Below are positions 36,227 through 45,526 of a stretch of DNA of 64,000 nucleotides, piece by piece. This stretch comes from Perlabentimonas sp041656735. GTDB lineage: Bacteria; Bacteroidota; Bacteroidia; Bacteroidales; Tenuifilaceae. How positions within the stretch are numbered: the first letter of the stretch is position 1; each line of letters starts with the position of its first letter. Both the position numbers and the translations under genes were made by a program. The notes beneath the pieces were generated by a model. That model worked only from the letters and a program-made list of their open reading frames with translations, was not told the DNA's origin and made no database searches. The DNA is taken from NCBI GenBank assembly GCA_041656735.1, contig JBBACY010000008.1, positions 1 to 64,000 of the forward strand. Direction: 5' to 3'.

Positions 36227-39200
36227 TTAAAATTTAATAAACTGTTGAACTTTTACTTCCTGCTTGCCAATTACATGAACAATGTAGGCTCCATTATTAA
36301 ACTTGCTGATTGGAATCGCATACCTTAGTTCAGAGTCAGCTTTCACAACCTCTTTGTCAAAAACCACCTCTCCGCTTATGTTCAGTATTCTGATTCTTAC
36401 GGTCTCATCGTCTGCGTTAGCAAAGTTTATGGTAATTATATCACTTGCAGGGTTGGGGAATAACGATAGCGTGGTGGCTGTAACCTTTTCAGGTTCCTTT
36501 TCGGCAGGACCATTTCCAATAGATGATTCTATTGTACAACCATCATAGGTTTCTACAACCACTTTATACTTGGCGTCGTCGTAAATGTTGAGTGTGCGTG
36601 AATCGCCACCGTAGTTAATAATCTTATCGTTACGGTACCACTGGTAAGTACTTGCGTCAGCCTCCTTAATTGAAGCGATAAGCGTGTTGCCATTCACATC
36701 AATGTATAAATCGTGAACGGAGACCTCTTTAAATGATGTAGAATATACCGAACCGCACATCTGTTCGTTGTTGCGTGTTGCTATAACGCCCAGCTTGGTA
36801 TTTTTAGTTAGTACATCGGAGGTTAAGATTACTGAACTTTGGTTTCCAGCAAGAACGGCCTTACCTGTTGGTTTCTTAGTTTGCCAATTGTAAAGTTGAT
36901 ACCTAACATCATTTTCAAGAATGCCTAAGTTTACCTGTGCAGCTCCGGGCTCACAAAGTACTCCATCTATTAAGTTGAAGTTAGGAGAATTTGGCCTCTT
37001 GTGAATGGTGAAATTTGCTGTGAAAGGATCAGATATTTCAGAGCACACGCCTACATTTAGGTCAAATGCTTGGTTCGATACTTCTACCCAATAAGTTCCG
37101 TTTTCATATATCTCAAGGGTATTTGAATTTGCACCTTCGACGGTTGTTCCGTTTTTATACCATTTGTAGTATTCATATTCATCAGATGTAGTAAGGGTAG
37201 CAAAATCGCCTTCGCAAATTTCCTGTGAGCCTTCAAACGTAATAACCGGTTTTGTTGGTTTTTCAACAACCGTTATTTGTACCATATCAGAAGTGTAATC
37301 AGTGCAATTACCGTGCTTGTAAATCGCATAGTACTCTCCAGTGGCAGCAAAATAGTTAATTGGCGCTTTGGTATTATTACGATACCAGTTTATTTCACCA
37401 GTAACTGGTCCCTCCTTTGTGTTGTCGTACAAGCGGAGAGAAAGATCGTTAGAGCCTTCACAAACGGTAAAGTCTTCGTTTCCAGTAACATCCTTCCAGT
37501 AGCCAGGGCCTATTTCGCTGCTAGCCCAGCTGTATTGGATAGTTATATCGCGGGTATTGAATACAGCCTGATCGTTAGCCAAATAGGTTTGGCAGGTTAG
37601 GCTATTATCGTTGTTGTGCGAAGTTACTATAACCTCAACAAGAGTACGTTCGGTAATTGTACCTATGTTTATTTCAAGAATTCCTTCCGCATCATCTCCT
37701 GCAGTCGGATACCACACAGGGTAGGTGTTACTGTTCAATAGGTTTTTGTCTTTACTATCAACAAATACGGGCTCGCCAATTAGGTCGCCAGTAATTACGT
37801 TGCGAAGCTGGTATGTAAAGTACTCCCTAATATTACTAATAACAACTATACGTTCTTCGTCGGTGCAAGAGTAGTGCTCTTCGTCACCATAACTTTGAGC
37901 TGATACCACAGGTTTAGCACTCTCAATGGGTGCAATAATCTCAACGCCCAAGGTCGACGCGTCATCACTGTATATAGAGAATGTAGTCTCTTCATCAAAT
38001 TCGAAATCCTCAATATTTAAGTTGAATTTAATATTGGAGCCCGATATTAATTCGTCGAGTTGCCCTAAGGGCAGGCTAACTGTACCAGTACCCTCAGTAA
38101 TTCCAGGGAACACTAATTTTTTTCCTCCAATTTCACAATCGTAATAAGTTCCACCATCGTCATCAGTGTAATCTATCCACGCTACATTTTTCTCGCCAAA
38201 ACGACCCCTAATGTTGTAGGTAAAATCTATAGTGCTATTAGGGCAAACCGTTAAGTTGTTGGCAGTTAAGTCGATACGCTGTGGTGAAATGTTCTGTTCG
38301 TATACAATTGGTCGTATCGGAACCCCAATCGGATTGAGTGCCCATATTAACTCAATATTCCTAATTTCAACTAAACCGTTTGACTCTTCAACCCTCCAAC
38401 GAAGGATAGTTTCCTCGGTTTGGGCTTCTTCCGGAAGCAGTATGTACTCATTAAACCAGCTGTCTAAATCTTCACCGTCAAAGAAAATAGGGTTGGTAAA
38501 ACGAGCATCGGGGTATGTAGCAATATCAGTAAAAGTAACACCCCCATCAACCGAGTACCCTAGTACAAGTTTTTGGTCGTCAGTTAAATCCTCCAGCTTG
38601 TTCTCAAACCTAACCTTAAATTCTATGGCTGAAAAGTTGGTTAGGTCTAGGTTGTTATCGTTACCGTTGGTGTATATCTGCTGTATTTCGCCCCAGCTAT
38701 CAAGTTCAAAGCCACCCCAATAATCATAATAAACCCCATCCATGTCTGCTTCATACAGACTCATATTACCAAAGTTAGTTAATGGCTCACCAATTTCAAC
38801 TAACACCTGTTCAAAGGTAGCGTTAACCATATATTCAACATTACCGGAAATACTAGGATGTAAATTGGCAACAAAGTTTTCGTTAAGACCTTGCTTTTCA
38901 TCAAGCACCCAAGTGTTTGAACCATCATCCATCACTAGGTAAAACCAGGTGTTGTCGTAGTTTGAAATGTCAATGGTGTTTTCAAGAGCTGCTGTAAACT
39001 CAACCTGTTGACCAGCAAAAACTACTGGGTTGGGATCAACTGGAGTAATTCTGAGAGCATCGTTGAAAACATTGATAACGTTAACAAGACCCTCATTGTA
39101 AACCTCCCCGTTAAGGGTAGCAATGGCTCTAATACCATATTCGTCTCGTCTTGTAAGGAATGGTATTGTAGCCTCATAATCGTCTGCTGAGTTTACAGAA

Positions 39201-40315
39201 CCGAATGAAATGGTATTGCCAGTTGATGGGTCGATAGCAAAATCACCCTCACTAAAGTCCCACAAGAAGAATTCCACCTTAGTACCCGCAGGGAGTGGAT
39301 CTTGTGCAGGTATAAGTGCCCAGGTGTACGTAAAGATGCTGCCATTAAAAAGAGTGGGCTCTAAACCCTCTTCCTTTTTAAGTGTCCATGTGTAGTTACT
39401 TAGTGTTGGCCAGGTTAGGTTAATATCTATAAAGTCTTGAAAACCTTCGTGAACGGTTGAGTTACCTGCTAATACCACAACATCCTCTATCATCCACCTG
39501 TCTTTATATTTCCCTCCATTTGCCTGCTGCCTCCACATAAAATGGGTGGCGCTGGTAGCATAATCCTGAGGAATTTCAACGATATAGGGTTTTGACCATG
39601 CGTTGTCGGCTAAAAAACCTTTCTCTTTAAAATCGCCGTCGGCAACAGCCAGTGGGGTAAAGGTTACGCCACCATCAATTGAAACTAGTAGCTGGGGTAA
39701 AGTGCTCTCCGAAATCAGGATGTTATCGGCATAGTAATTAAACGAAAGGAATGATTTATTTGGACCAGCTAGGTCGAAAGCCTTAGTTACTAGCTTACGG
39801 TTACCCTCTTGGTCAATCCAGTAATCAACAGCATGTTCGTTTTCCTGCCCTTGTATAACTAAAAAGTCTTCATCTTCTAGTGGGCCATAAACCTTGTTGT
39901 TAAGTACAAGCTCATTGCCTTTGTAGGCAACAATGCCCAGTTCGTAATTGCTAATAAAGTGGCTTGAAGTGGGGTTTGTTAAATCTTCGAACCACCAGGG
40001 GTTGCTAATCATTTTAGCATTTTCAATAAGCTCGCTTATCCCCACGATAGTTGATTCTTTAAGTATTTTGTGCCTTACGGTACCATCAGTATCTACAGTT
40101 GCCTTAACTACTGCTGCAAACTTCACCGTTGAAGGCCATGTGCCTGTGGCCGAGTAGGTAATGTTAAACTCTTCCTCTATCTCGTAGGTGGCACCACTTG
40201 TAGGGTCGTCTAGCGTTAAGCTCTGAGCATTGGCGAATGGTGCTGGTGCTATAAACAGTATAACCATTATCCATGTGCTGAGCCTGCCGAAAATATTTCG
40301 TGTATTATTTTTCAT
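36227..40315 (-). CDS. Large cell-surface protein with type IX secretion sorting domain
   Basis: From ATG at 40315 the protein has 1362 residues (an in-frame GTG at 40324 is less likely). A signal peptide (about 1-31, ending FANAQS) is followed by beta-sandwich modules. Several repeats of the kind CPNSTIDFTYNI, CTDEERIVVIS, CEGSNDLSLRLYDN and CEGDFATLTTSDEYEYYKWYKNG resemble PKD/Ig-like domains. The last about 80 residues are a type A sorting domain (LSLFPNPASDIITINF ... GAYIVHVI ... QQFIKF) that directs export through the type IX system and anchoring on the surface. No enzyme motif is visible; adhesion or a structural role is likely. It sits between an outer-membrane barrel gene (29 bases upstream) and a lipoprotein gene (13 bases downstream), forming one unit. 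Confidence 0.85.
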   Translation of the reverse strand: MKNNTRNIFGRLSTWIMVILFIAPAPFANAQSLTLDDPTSGATYEIEEEFNITYSATGTWPSTVKFAAVVKATVDTDGTVRHKILKESTIVGISELIENAKMISNPWWFEDLTNPTSSHFISNYELGIVAYKGNELVLNNKVYGPLEDEDFLVIQGQENEHAVDYWIDQEGNRKLVTKAFDLAGPNKSFLSFNYYADNILISESTLPQLLVSIDGGVTFTPLAVADGDFKEKGFLADNAWSKPYIVEIPQDYATSATHFMWRQQANGGKYKDRWMIEDVVVLAGNSTVHEGFQDFIDINLTWPTLSNYTWTLKKEEGLEPTLFNGSIFTYTWALIPAQDPLPAGTKVEFFLWDFSEGDFAIDPSTGNTISFGSVNSADDYEATIPFLTRRDEYGIRAIATLNGEVYNEGLVNVINVFNDALRITPVDPNPVVFAGQQVEFTAALENTIDISNYDNTWFYLVMDDGSNTWVLDEKQGLNENFVANLHPSISGNVEYMVNATFEQVLVEIGEPLTNFGNMSLYEADMDGVYYDYWGGFELDSWGEIQQIYTNGNDNNLDLTNFSAIEFKVRFENKLEDLTDDQKLVLGYSVDGGVTFTDIATYPDARFTNPIFFDGEDLDSWFNEYILLPEEAQTEETILRWRVEESNGLVEIRNIELIWALNPIGVPIRPIVYEQNISPQRIDLTANNLTVCPNSTIDFTYNIRGRFGEKNVAWIDYTDDDGGTYYDCEIGGKKLVFPGITEGTGTVSLPLGQLDELISGSNIKFNLNIEDFEFDEETTFSIYSDDASTLGVEIIAPIESAKPVVSAQSYGDEEHYSCTDEERIVVISNIREYFTYQLRNVITGDLIGEPVFVDSKDKNLLNSNTYPVWYPTAGDDAEGILEINIGTITERTLVEVIVTSHNNDNSLTCQTYLANDQAVFNTRDITIQYSWASSEIGPGYWKDVTGNEDFTVCEGSNDLSLRLYDNTKEGPVTGEINWYRNNTKAPINYFAATGEYYAIYKHGNCTDYTSDMVQITVVEKPTKPVITFEGSQEICEGDFATLTTSDEYEYYKWYKNGTTVEGANSNTLEIYENGTYWVEVSNQAFDLNVGVCSEISDPFTANFTIHKRPNSPNFNLIDGVLCEPGAAQVNLGILENDVRYQLYNWQTKKPTGKAVLAGNQSSVILTSDVLTKNTKLGVIATRNNEQMCGSVYSTSFKEVSVHDLYIDVNGNTLIASIKEADASTYQWYRNDKIINYGGDSRTLNIYDDAKYKVVVETYDGCTIESSIGNGPAEKEPEKVTATTLSLFPNPASDIITINFANADDETVRIRILNISGEVVFDKEVVKADSELRYAIPISKFNNGAYIVHVIGKQEVKVQQFIKF

Positions 40316-40353
40316 ATTAAACACAGTTTTAGTTTATGTAATAATTTAACGGA

Positions 40354-40992
40354 TTAAAATCTAAAGCCAACGCGAAAAACCCTACTTAAGTCAATTTTAA
40401 ATGCCGATCCCTTGGATGCTCCGAGGTAAAGGTCGTTTCCGTAGAGTACTTCGGCGTGGTTTGTATAGGTGTATGCCAAGCCAAATTCGGTACCAAGGTA
40501 TAAGCTGCCACCGATGTATATATCAGCACCACCTACAATGCTTCCACCATACGACATGTAACTCCGGTTGGTGTAGTTTTGGATATTGTGAATATCCCAT
40601 GTGCCCGTTATGGGTACACCTGCTTTGGTGTCGAAATTTCGGTCAGCATAGTCGAATATTAGCTCTGCTCCAACGTATGCTGAGAAAGCACCAGCTTCGG
40701 AAGCGAGGTGGTATTCAACTCCTGGCCTAGCCGAAAAGTAGAGGTAATTGAAGGTTGATTCAGGCACTTGCTGCTCGCTTGCAAAATCGGCCCAGCCTGA
40801 TAGCCGAATTGCTATCGCATCAGAAATGAAATACCTAAACTTAACGAACGTGGGTGTTATAAAAACCTCATCTTGGACAAAGATGTTACCGTTTAATTCA
40901 GCGGTAACTCCTCCGCCTTGTTCCTGTGAGAATACACTCAAGTTGGCAAGTAGAAGTATTGTGGTTAGCAATAGTAAGATTTTTTTCCTCAT
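40354..40992 (-). CDS. Small outer-membrane beta-barrel protein
   Basis: The 212-residue protein has a signal peptide (about 1-22, ending VFSQ) and alternating aromatic/hydrophobic strands typical of an outer-membrane barrel (FVKFRYFISDAIAIRLSGW, GGSLYLGTEFGLAYTY). It ends in a terminal Phe (FRVGFRF), the BAM recognition signal. With about 190 mature residues it would form an 8-stranded barrel of the OmpW/PorT-like class. It heads the unit with the large sorting-domain protein and the lipoprotein. A role as anchor for that protein is possible but not shown. Confidence 0.82.
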   Translation of the reverse strand: MRKKILLLLTTILLLANLSVFSQEQGGGVTAELNGNIFVQDEVFITPTFVKFRYFISDAIAIRLSGWADFASEQQVPESTFNYLYFSARPGVEYHLASEAGAFSAYVGAELIFDYADRNFDTKAGVPITGTWDIHNIQNYTNRSYMSYGGSIVGGADIYIGGSLYLGTEFGLAYTYTNHAEVLYGNDLYLGASKGSAFKIDLSRVFRVGFRF

Positions 40993-41640
40993 AAATTTTA
41001 GATTTTAAATTAGTTAAACATTAAGTTAAGTTTTTAAGGTTAAACATTAAACAACAGAATATGTAATCAAAAATAGGCTCGATATTTTTTTTATTTTTCC
41101 TATTCCTTAGCAAAGGTAAAATAAAAATACAATTAGGTTCAAAGTTTTAGCTAATTTATTTTGTATTAAAAAAAATCATTTTCAGTTTGTTAGGGCGATG
41201 TTTTTTATTGAATAATTGATTGGGTAGAATTGGACACCGCTTTTAATGGTGTTTTTAGTTGTTGTGTAATTGTCCGTTTACCAGACTATTGTCGCGATGA
41301 TACGATTTTGTTAGAAACATAATATGGGTTAGAGCGTAACAAAATCCATCGCTAATTAAATTTTAATGGAATACAATTGAACAATCTTTCACAGTTTTAA
41401 TGAATTGTTCCGATCACCAACGATTGTATTTTTTGTTTCTTTACAGCAGAGTTCTCCTGTCCAATAATTTCACACTTTAGTATTGTTAAACCGATTTATT
41501 TTAGTTTGATGTTTTTGCTATTAGTCAGGCTGAAGAATTAAAATTTCCCGGTAAAACATTATTGTTATGCGTTTCATTGCCAGATATTAAATCAATATTA
41601 GCTATCTTTGCAAGCGTTTTTTTAATGAAAAATACCTACT
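40993..41640. other. Long intergenic region upstream of thrS
   Basis: About 650 AT-rich bases between divergent transcripts. ACACC (41234-41238) and GGTGT (41248-41252), followed by TTTT, make a weak hairpin; an alternative pairing GGACA/TGTCC overlaps it. I see no ORF or known leader. The thrS promoter lies at its right end. Confidence 0.45.
41576..41610 (+). promoter_or_regulatory. Promoter of the thrS-infC-rpmI-rplT operon
   Basis: TATCTTTG at 41603-41610 is a full -7 element. The best -33 candidate is ATTG at 41576-41579, with a rather long 23-base spacer. The start codon is about 30 bases downstream. Confidence 0.6.
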
Positions 41641-43575
41641 ATGATAAATATTACTTTTCCAGATGGCAGTGTACGTGAGTTTGACAGTGGTGTAACTGGG
41701 CTCGACATTGCAAAAAATATATCGGAGCGCTTGGCAAAAGAAGTGCTCTCAATTACAGTGAATGGTGAGGTATGGGATTTGACGCGTTCAATTAATACCG
41801 ATGCTTCAATAAAACTGCATAAATGGGACGATGAGGAGGCGAAGCACGCCTACTGGCACTCTTCAGCACACCTTATGGCCGAGGCCGTTGAGGCATTGTA
41901 CCCAGGGGTTAAACTGGGTATTGGGCCTAGTATCGAAAATGGGTTTTACTACGATATCGACTTTGGCGACTATTCAATTTCCGAGTCCGATTTGACAAAG
42001 ATTGAGGCGAAGATGCTTGAGTTAACTAAGGCGAAGGAGGCTATCACTCGTAAAGATGTGACGAAGGCAGAGGCTCTGAAAACATATACAGAAAAAGGTG
42101 ATCCCTATAAGGTTGAACTGATAAATTCGTTAGACGACGGAACCATAACCTTTTATACTCAAGGAAACTTTACCGACTTGTGTCGGGGCCCTCACTTGCC
42201 CGATACCAGCTATATAAAAGCCTTTAAACTTCTATCAATAGCTGGAGCATACTGGCGTGGAAATGAGAATAATAAGCAGTTAACCCGTCTATACGGCATA
42301 TCATTCCCCAAAAAATCGATGCTCGATGAGTATTTGGTTATGCTTGAAGAAGCCAAAAAACGCGACCACCGAAAAATTGGTAAAGAACTCGAACTTTTCA
42401 CCTTCTCGCAGAAAGTAGGACAGGGGTTACCCCTCTGGCTGCCTAAGGGTGCACAGCTTCGCGAGCGTCTTGAGATGTTCCTGAAAAAAGTTCAAAAAAA
42501 ATATGGTTACGAACAGGTTATAACGCCTCATATTGGTCAAAAGGAACTTTACGTAACATCGGGGCATTATGCAAAATATGGGGAGGATTCGTTTCAACCA
42601 ATTCACACACCAGCCGAAGGCGAGGAGTTTTTACTGAAACCGATGAACTGTCCGCATCACTGCGAGATATACAAGTTTAAACCCCGTTCGTATAAGGATT
42701 TACCCGTTCGTATGGCCGAGTTTGGCACTGTGTATCGTTACGAGCAGAGTGGAGAGCTACACGGTCTTACTAGGGTACGTGGTTTTACTCAGGACGATGC
42801 CCATATTTTTTGTCGTCCCGACCAGCTCGAAGAAGAATTTATTAAGGTTATCGATATTGTACTTTACATCTTTAAAACGTTAGATTTTAAAGAGTTTACA
42901 GCACAAATTTCGTTGCGCGACCCGAACGATAAGGAAAAGTATATAGGAAGCGATGAGAACTGGGATAAGGCCGAGCATGCTATCCTTTCAGCAGTTAAAC
43001 TTAAAGGGTTAACCACCACAACCGTACTTGGTGAGGCCGCATTTTATGGTCCAAAGCTCGACTTTATGGTTAAGGATGCCATTGGACGAAAATGGCAGTT
43101 GGGCACCATACAGGTTGATTACAACCTGCCCGAGCGGTTTGAGTTAGAGTATATTGGTGCCGACGATAAGCGCCATCGTCCCATTATGATTCACCGCGCA
43201 CCCTTCGGATCAATGGAGCGCTTTGTTGCCGTTCTAATTGAGCATTCGAGCGGCAAGTTTCCCCTATGGCTTGCTCCCGACCAGGTGGTTGTGTTACCCA
43301 TTAGCGAAAAATTTAACGATTACGCAAAAAAAGTTGCTGATTTCCTAAATAATTCCGATATTCGCACCCTAGTAGACGACAGGAACGAGAAAGTAGGTAA
43401 GAAGATAAGGGATAACGAGTTAAAGAGAATACCTTACCTGTTAATTGTCGGAGAAAAGGAAGCAAATGATAATCTAGTATCCGTTCGCCAGCAGGGCGAA
43501 GGAGATAAAGGGCAGATGAGTACCAATGATTTTGCCAATTATATTACCGAAGAGGTAAACAAACAGTTTAACTAG
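41641..43575 (+). CDS. thrS: Threonyl-tRNA synthetase
   Basis: The 644-residue class II synthetase charges tRNA(Thr). The N-terminal TGS domain (INITFPDGSVREFDSG) is followed by the editing domain, with HSSAHLMAEAVEALYPGVKLGIGP and the zinc-like second motif RGPHLPDTSYIKAFKL. Catalytic motifs are KPMNCPHHCEIYK (zinc Cys), FGTVYRYEQSGELHGLTRVRGFTQDDAHIF and HRAPFGSMERFVA. An anticodon-binding domain ends the protein (DQVVVLPISEKF, RNEKVGKKIRDNEL). All domains are full length. It is first in the classical translation operon with infC, rpmI and rplT. Confidence 0.97.
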   Translation: MINITFPDGSVREFDSGVTGLDIAKNISERLAKEVLSITVNGEVWDLTRSINTDASIKLHKWDDEEAKHAYWHSSAHLMAEAVEALYPGVKLGIGPSIENGFYYDIDFGDYSISESDLTKIEAKMLELTKAKEAITRKDVTKAEALKTYTEKGDPYKVELINSLDDGTITFYTQGNFTDLCRGPHLPDTSYIKAFKLLSIAGAYWRGNENNKQLTRLYGISFPKKSMLDEYLVMLEEAKKRDHRKIGKELELFTFSQKVGQGLPLWLPKGAQLRERLEMFLKKVQKKYGYEQVITPHIGQKELYVTSGHYAKYGEDSFQPIHTPAEGEEFLLKPMNCPHHCEIYKFKPRSYKDLPVRMAEFGTVYRYEQSGELHGLTRVRGFTQDDAHIFCRPDQLEEEFIKVIDIVLYIFKTLDFKEFTAQISLRDPNDKEKYIGSDENWDKAEHAILSAVKLKGLTTTTVLGEAAFYGPKLDFMVKDAIGRKWQLGTIQVDYNLPERFELEYIGADDKRHRPIMIHRAPFGSMERFVAVLIEHSSGKFPLWLAPDQVVVLPISEKFNDYAKKVADFLNNSDIRTLVDDRNEKVGKKIRDNELKRIPYLLIVGEKEANDNLVSVRQQGEGDKGQMSTNDFANYITEEVNKQFN

Positions 43576-43612
43576 AAAACATAGTACTAACTAATCAAAG
43601 GAGGATTTAAGC

Positions 43613-44170
43613 ATAGCAGCACCAAGAATCAGAAAAGGTAAAGAGCAGGAAAGCAAATACCTTAAAAACGAACAGATTCGCGCCAGAGTAGTACGCGTTG
43701 CTGGAGATAATATTGAAAATTCAGGCATTATGTCCATTGAAGAAGCACGTAAACTTGCTGATGATATGGAACTGGATTTAGTACTAATTTCTGAAAAAGC
43801 CGATCCCCCCGTTTGTCGGATAATCGATTTTAAGAAATTTTTATATATACAGAAAAAGAAGCAAAAAGAAATTCGCTCTAACGCCCAAAAGGTTGTAGTT
43901 AAGGAAATTCGATTCGGCCCTAACACCGATGAGCATGATTACAATTTTAAGTTAAAGCATGCTGAAAAATTTCTGGAGGAAGGATCAAAAGTAAAGGCCT
44001 TTGTGTTCTTTAAAGGTCGTACTATCCTATTTAAAGAAAAAGGTGAAATATTACTACTTAAATTTGCACAAGATCTAGAGGACGTTGGCAAGGTTGAGCA
44101 ACTTCCAAAGCTAGAAGGAAAGCGAATGATAATGTTTTTAGCACCGAAGGTTGCGAAGAAGAAAAATTAG
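43613..44170 (+). CDS. infC: Translation initiation factor IF-3 with non-AUG start
   Basis: IF-3 prevents premature subunit joining and checks start codons. The frame stays open upstream of its first ATG (43730) to a TAA at 43592-43594. The N-terminal domain typical of IF-3 (RIRKGKEQESKYLKNEQIRA, VVRVAGDNIENSGIMS) is encoded in that stretch, so translation starts earlier at a non-AUG codon. An AGGAGG (43599-43604) sits 8 bases before ATA at 43613, the best candidate, giving 185 residues. IF-3 genes of other bacteria use AUU, AUC or AUA and are repressed by IF-3 itself; the same control is inferred here. The C-terminal domain (VKEIRFGPNTDEHDYNFKLKHAEKFL) is normal. Confidence 0.93.
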   Translation: MAAPRIRKGKEQESKYLKNEQIRARVVRVAGDNIENSGIMSIEEARKLADDMELDLVLISEKADPPVCRIIDFKKFLYIQKKKQKEIRSNAQKVVVKEIRFGPNTDEHDYNFKLKHAEKFLEEGSKVKAFVFFKGRTILFKEKGEILLLKFAQDLEDVGKVEQLPKLEGKRMIMFLAPKVAKKKN

Positions 44171-44198
44171 ATTTTTTAACTAATCATAAATAAGGAGA

Positions 44199-44396
44199 AT
44201 GCCTAAAGTAAAAACAAATTCCGGAGCAAAAAAGCGTTTTGCACTAACCGGAACAGGGAAAATTAAGCGCAAACACGCTTATAAGAGCCATATCCTTACT
44301 AAAAAAACCACCAAGCAAAAGCGAAACCTTACGCAAACTGGTTTAGTTAGCAAGGCCGACTCTAATAACATTAAGAAACTGTTAGCGCTTAAGTAA
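44199..44396 (+). CDS. rpmI: Ribosomal protein bL35
   Basis: The 65-residue basic protein has the bL35 pattern (MPKVKTNSGAKKRFALTGTG, then KIKRKHAYKSHILTKK). It begins 28 bases after infC in the usual infC-rpmI-rplT order, after an AAGGAG box. It is part of the large ribosomal subunit. Confidence 0.96.
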   Translation: MPKVKTNSGAKKRFALTGTGKIKRKHAYKSHILTKKTTKQKRNLTQTGLVSKADSNNIKKLLALK

Positions 44397-44501
44397 GGCG
44401 TTAGTGCTTTACTTAAATTTATTATTTATTAATTTCAGAGTGCATTAGCTTAAAAGATTTCGAAATAGTCGAAACGCTAACCATTCGTAAAAGCAAAAAT
44501 T

Positions 44502-44846
44502 ATGCCACGTTCAGTCAACGCAGTAGCGTCAAGGGCTAGAAGGAAAAAAATCCTTAAGCAAACAAAAGGTAACTTCTTAGCCAGAAGCAATGTTTATACC
44601 GTTGCTAAAAACACCCTCGAAAAGGGTTTGCTGTACGCTTACCGCGACCGCAAGAAGAAAAAAGGAGATTTTAGATCACTTTGGATTCAACGTATTAATG
44701 CAGCCGCTCGCCTACACGGAATGTCTTACTCCGAGTTTATGGGTAAAGTTAACGAAAAGGGAATTGCACTTAACCGCAAAGTTTTAGCCGATATGGCAAT
44801 GAACCATCCCGAGGCTTTTAAAGCTGTTGTTGATTCATTGAAATAG
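44502..44846 (+). CDS. rplT: Ribosomal protein bL20
   Basis: The 114-residue protein binds 23S rRNA early in large-subunit assembly. Diagnostic segments are MPRSVNAVASRARRKKILKQ, the KGNFLARSNVY segment, and the C-terminal YSEFMGKVNEKGIALNRKVLADMA. It closes the operon 105 bases after rpmI. In other bacteria bL20 represses this operon through a leader structure; I did not find a convincing copy of that structure here. Confidence 0.97.
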   Translation: MPRSVNAVASRARRKKILKQTKGNFLARSNVYTVAKNTLEKGLLYAYRDRKKKKGDFRSLWIQRINAAARLHGMSYSEFMGKVNEKGIALNRKVLADMAMNHPEAFKAVVDSLK

Positions 44847-44865
44847 ATATAAAGACAATTGCAGG

Positions 44866-44898
44866 AAAGCAGAGTTGCATGCAACTCTGCTTTTTTTT
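44866..44898 (+). terminator. Terminator of the thrS-rplT operon
   Basis: A perfect 28-bp palindrome (AAAGCAGAGTTGCA and its complement, 44866-44893) is followed by an eight-base T run. Confidence 0.92.
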
Positions 44899-44941
44899 GC
44901 TCTTTAATAAATATAGTAATACCAGATTTCATAAATAAAAT

Positions 44942-44972
44942 ATTGTCATTACAACCGTTTTCACTATCTTTA
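44942..44972 (+). promoter_or_regulatory. Promoter upstream of the siaC-like gene
   Basis: ATTG at 44942-44945 and TATCTTTA at 44965-44972 are 19 bases apart; the last base departs from TAnnTTTG. Confidence 0.5.
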
Positions 44973-44995
44973 CAGCAATTTGAAATGAGAATATA

Positions 44996-45379
44996 ATGAG
45001 TAATTTACCACCATTAAGGATCCCAGATACACCAACCTCTCCAGAGATAATTCTCGACAAGGAGCAAAACAGGTTGGAGTTTTATGGTAAATCACTCCCC
45101 GAAGACTCTAATGAATTTTACAGCCCAATTATTAGCTGGCTTAAGGAGTATGTTGTTTCTCCCAATCGCGAAACTGTTGTGCTGTTTAAACTTGACTACT
45201 TCAACTCTTCCACATCAAAAAAACTGCTCGACATATTCTATGTTCTCAATGAAATTCATCGTCAAAAAAAAGTGATTCTAATTCACTGGTATTACAGATC
45301 CGATGATGACGATATGCGTGAGTCAGGTGAAACATTTTCCGAACTAGTACCTATCCCTTTCAAATTAACACCATATTGA
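44996..45379 (+). CDS. SiaC-like (DUF1987) regulatory phosphoprotein
   Basis: The 127-residue protein matches DUF1987/SiaC: the start LPPLRIPDTPTSPEIILD, FYGKSLPEDSNEFYSPIISWL, and the FKLDYFNSSTSKKLLDIFYVL segment that holds the phospho-acceptor Thr/Ser region. In Pseudomonas SiaC is phosphorylated by the SiaB kinase, dephosphorylated by the SiaA phosphatase, and controls a diguanylate cyclase in aggregation. No siaA, siaB or GGDEF gene is near, so the partners must be elsewhere or different in this organism. It is a single-gene unit. Confidence 0.8.
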   Translation: MSNLPPLRIPDTPTSPEIILDKEQNRLEFYGKSLPEDSNEFYSPIISWLKEYVVSPNRETVVLFKLDYFNSSTSKKLLDIFYVLNEIHRQKKVILIHWYYRSDDDDMRESGETFSELVPIPFKLTPY

Positions 45380-45526
45380 CAACGTTTACTCACACTGTTT
45401 AACGTTTTTTTAGCATAGCTCAGAAAAAATGTCAGGTGTGTTAAGGTGTGTTAAGTATAACCCTCTGTATATCATACGGCATAAGGTTTGTTCGTTTATT
45501 TGAGTAAACCTTTAAAAATAGTTGAT

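Noticed and set aside
41232..41275. Two mutually exclusive short hairpins upstream of thrS as a riboswitch or T-box
   Set aside because: Stems are only 5 bp, there is no T-box sequence, and the site is about 330 bases before the thrS promoter.
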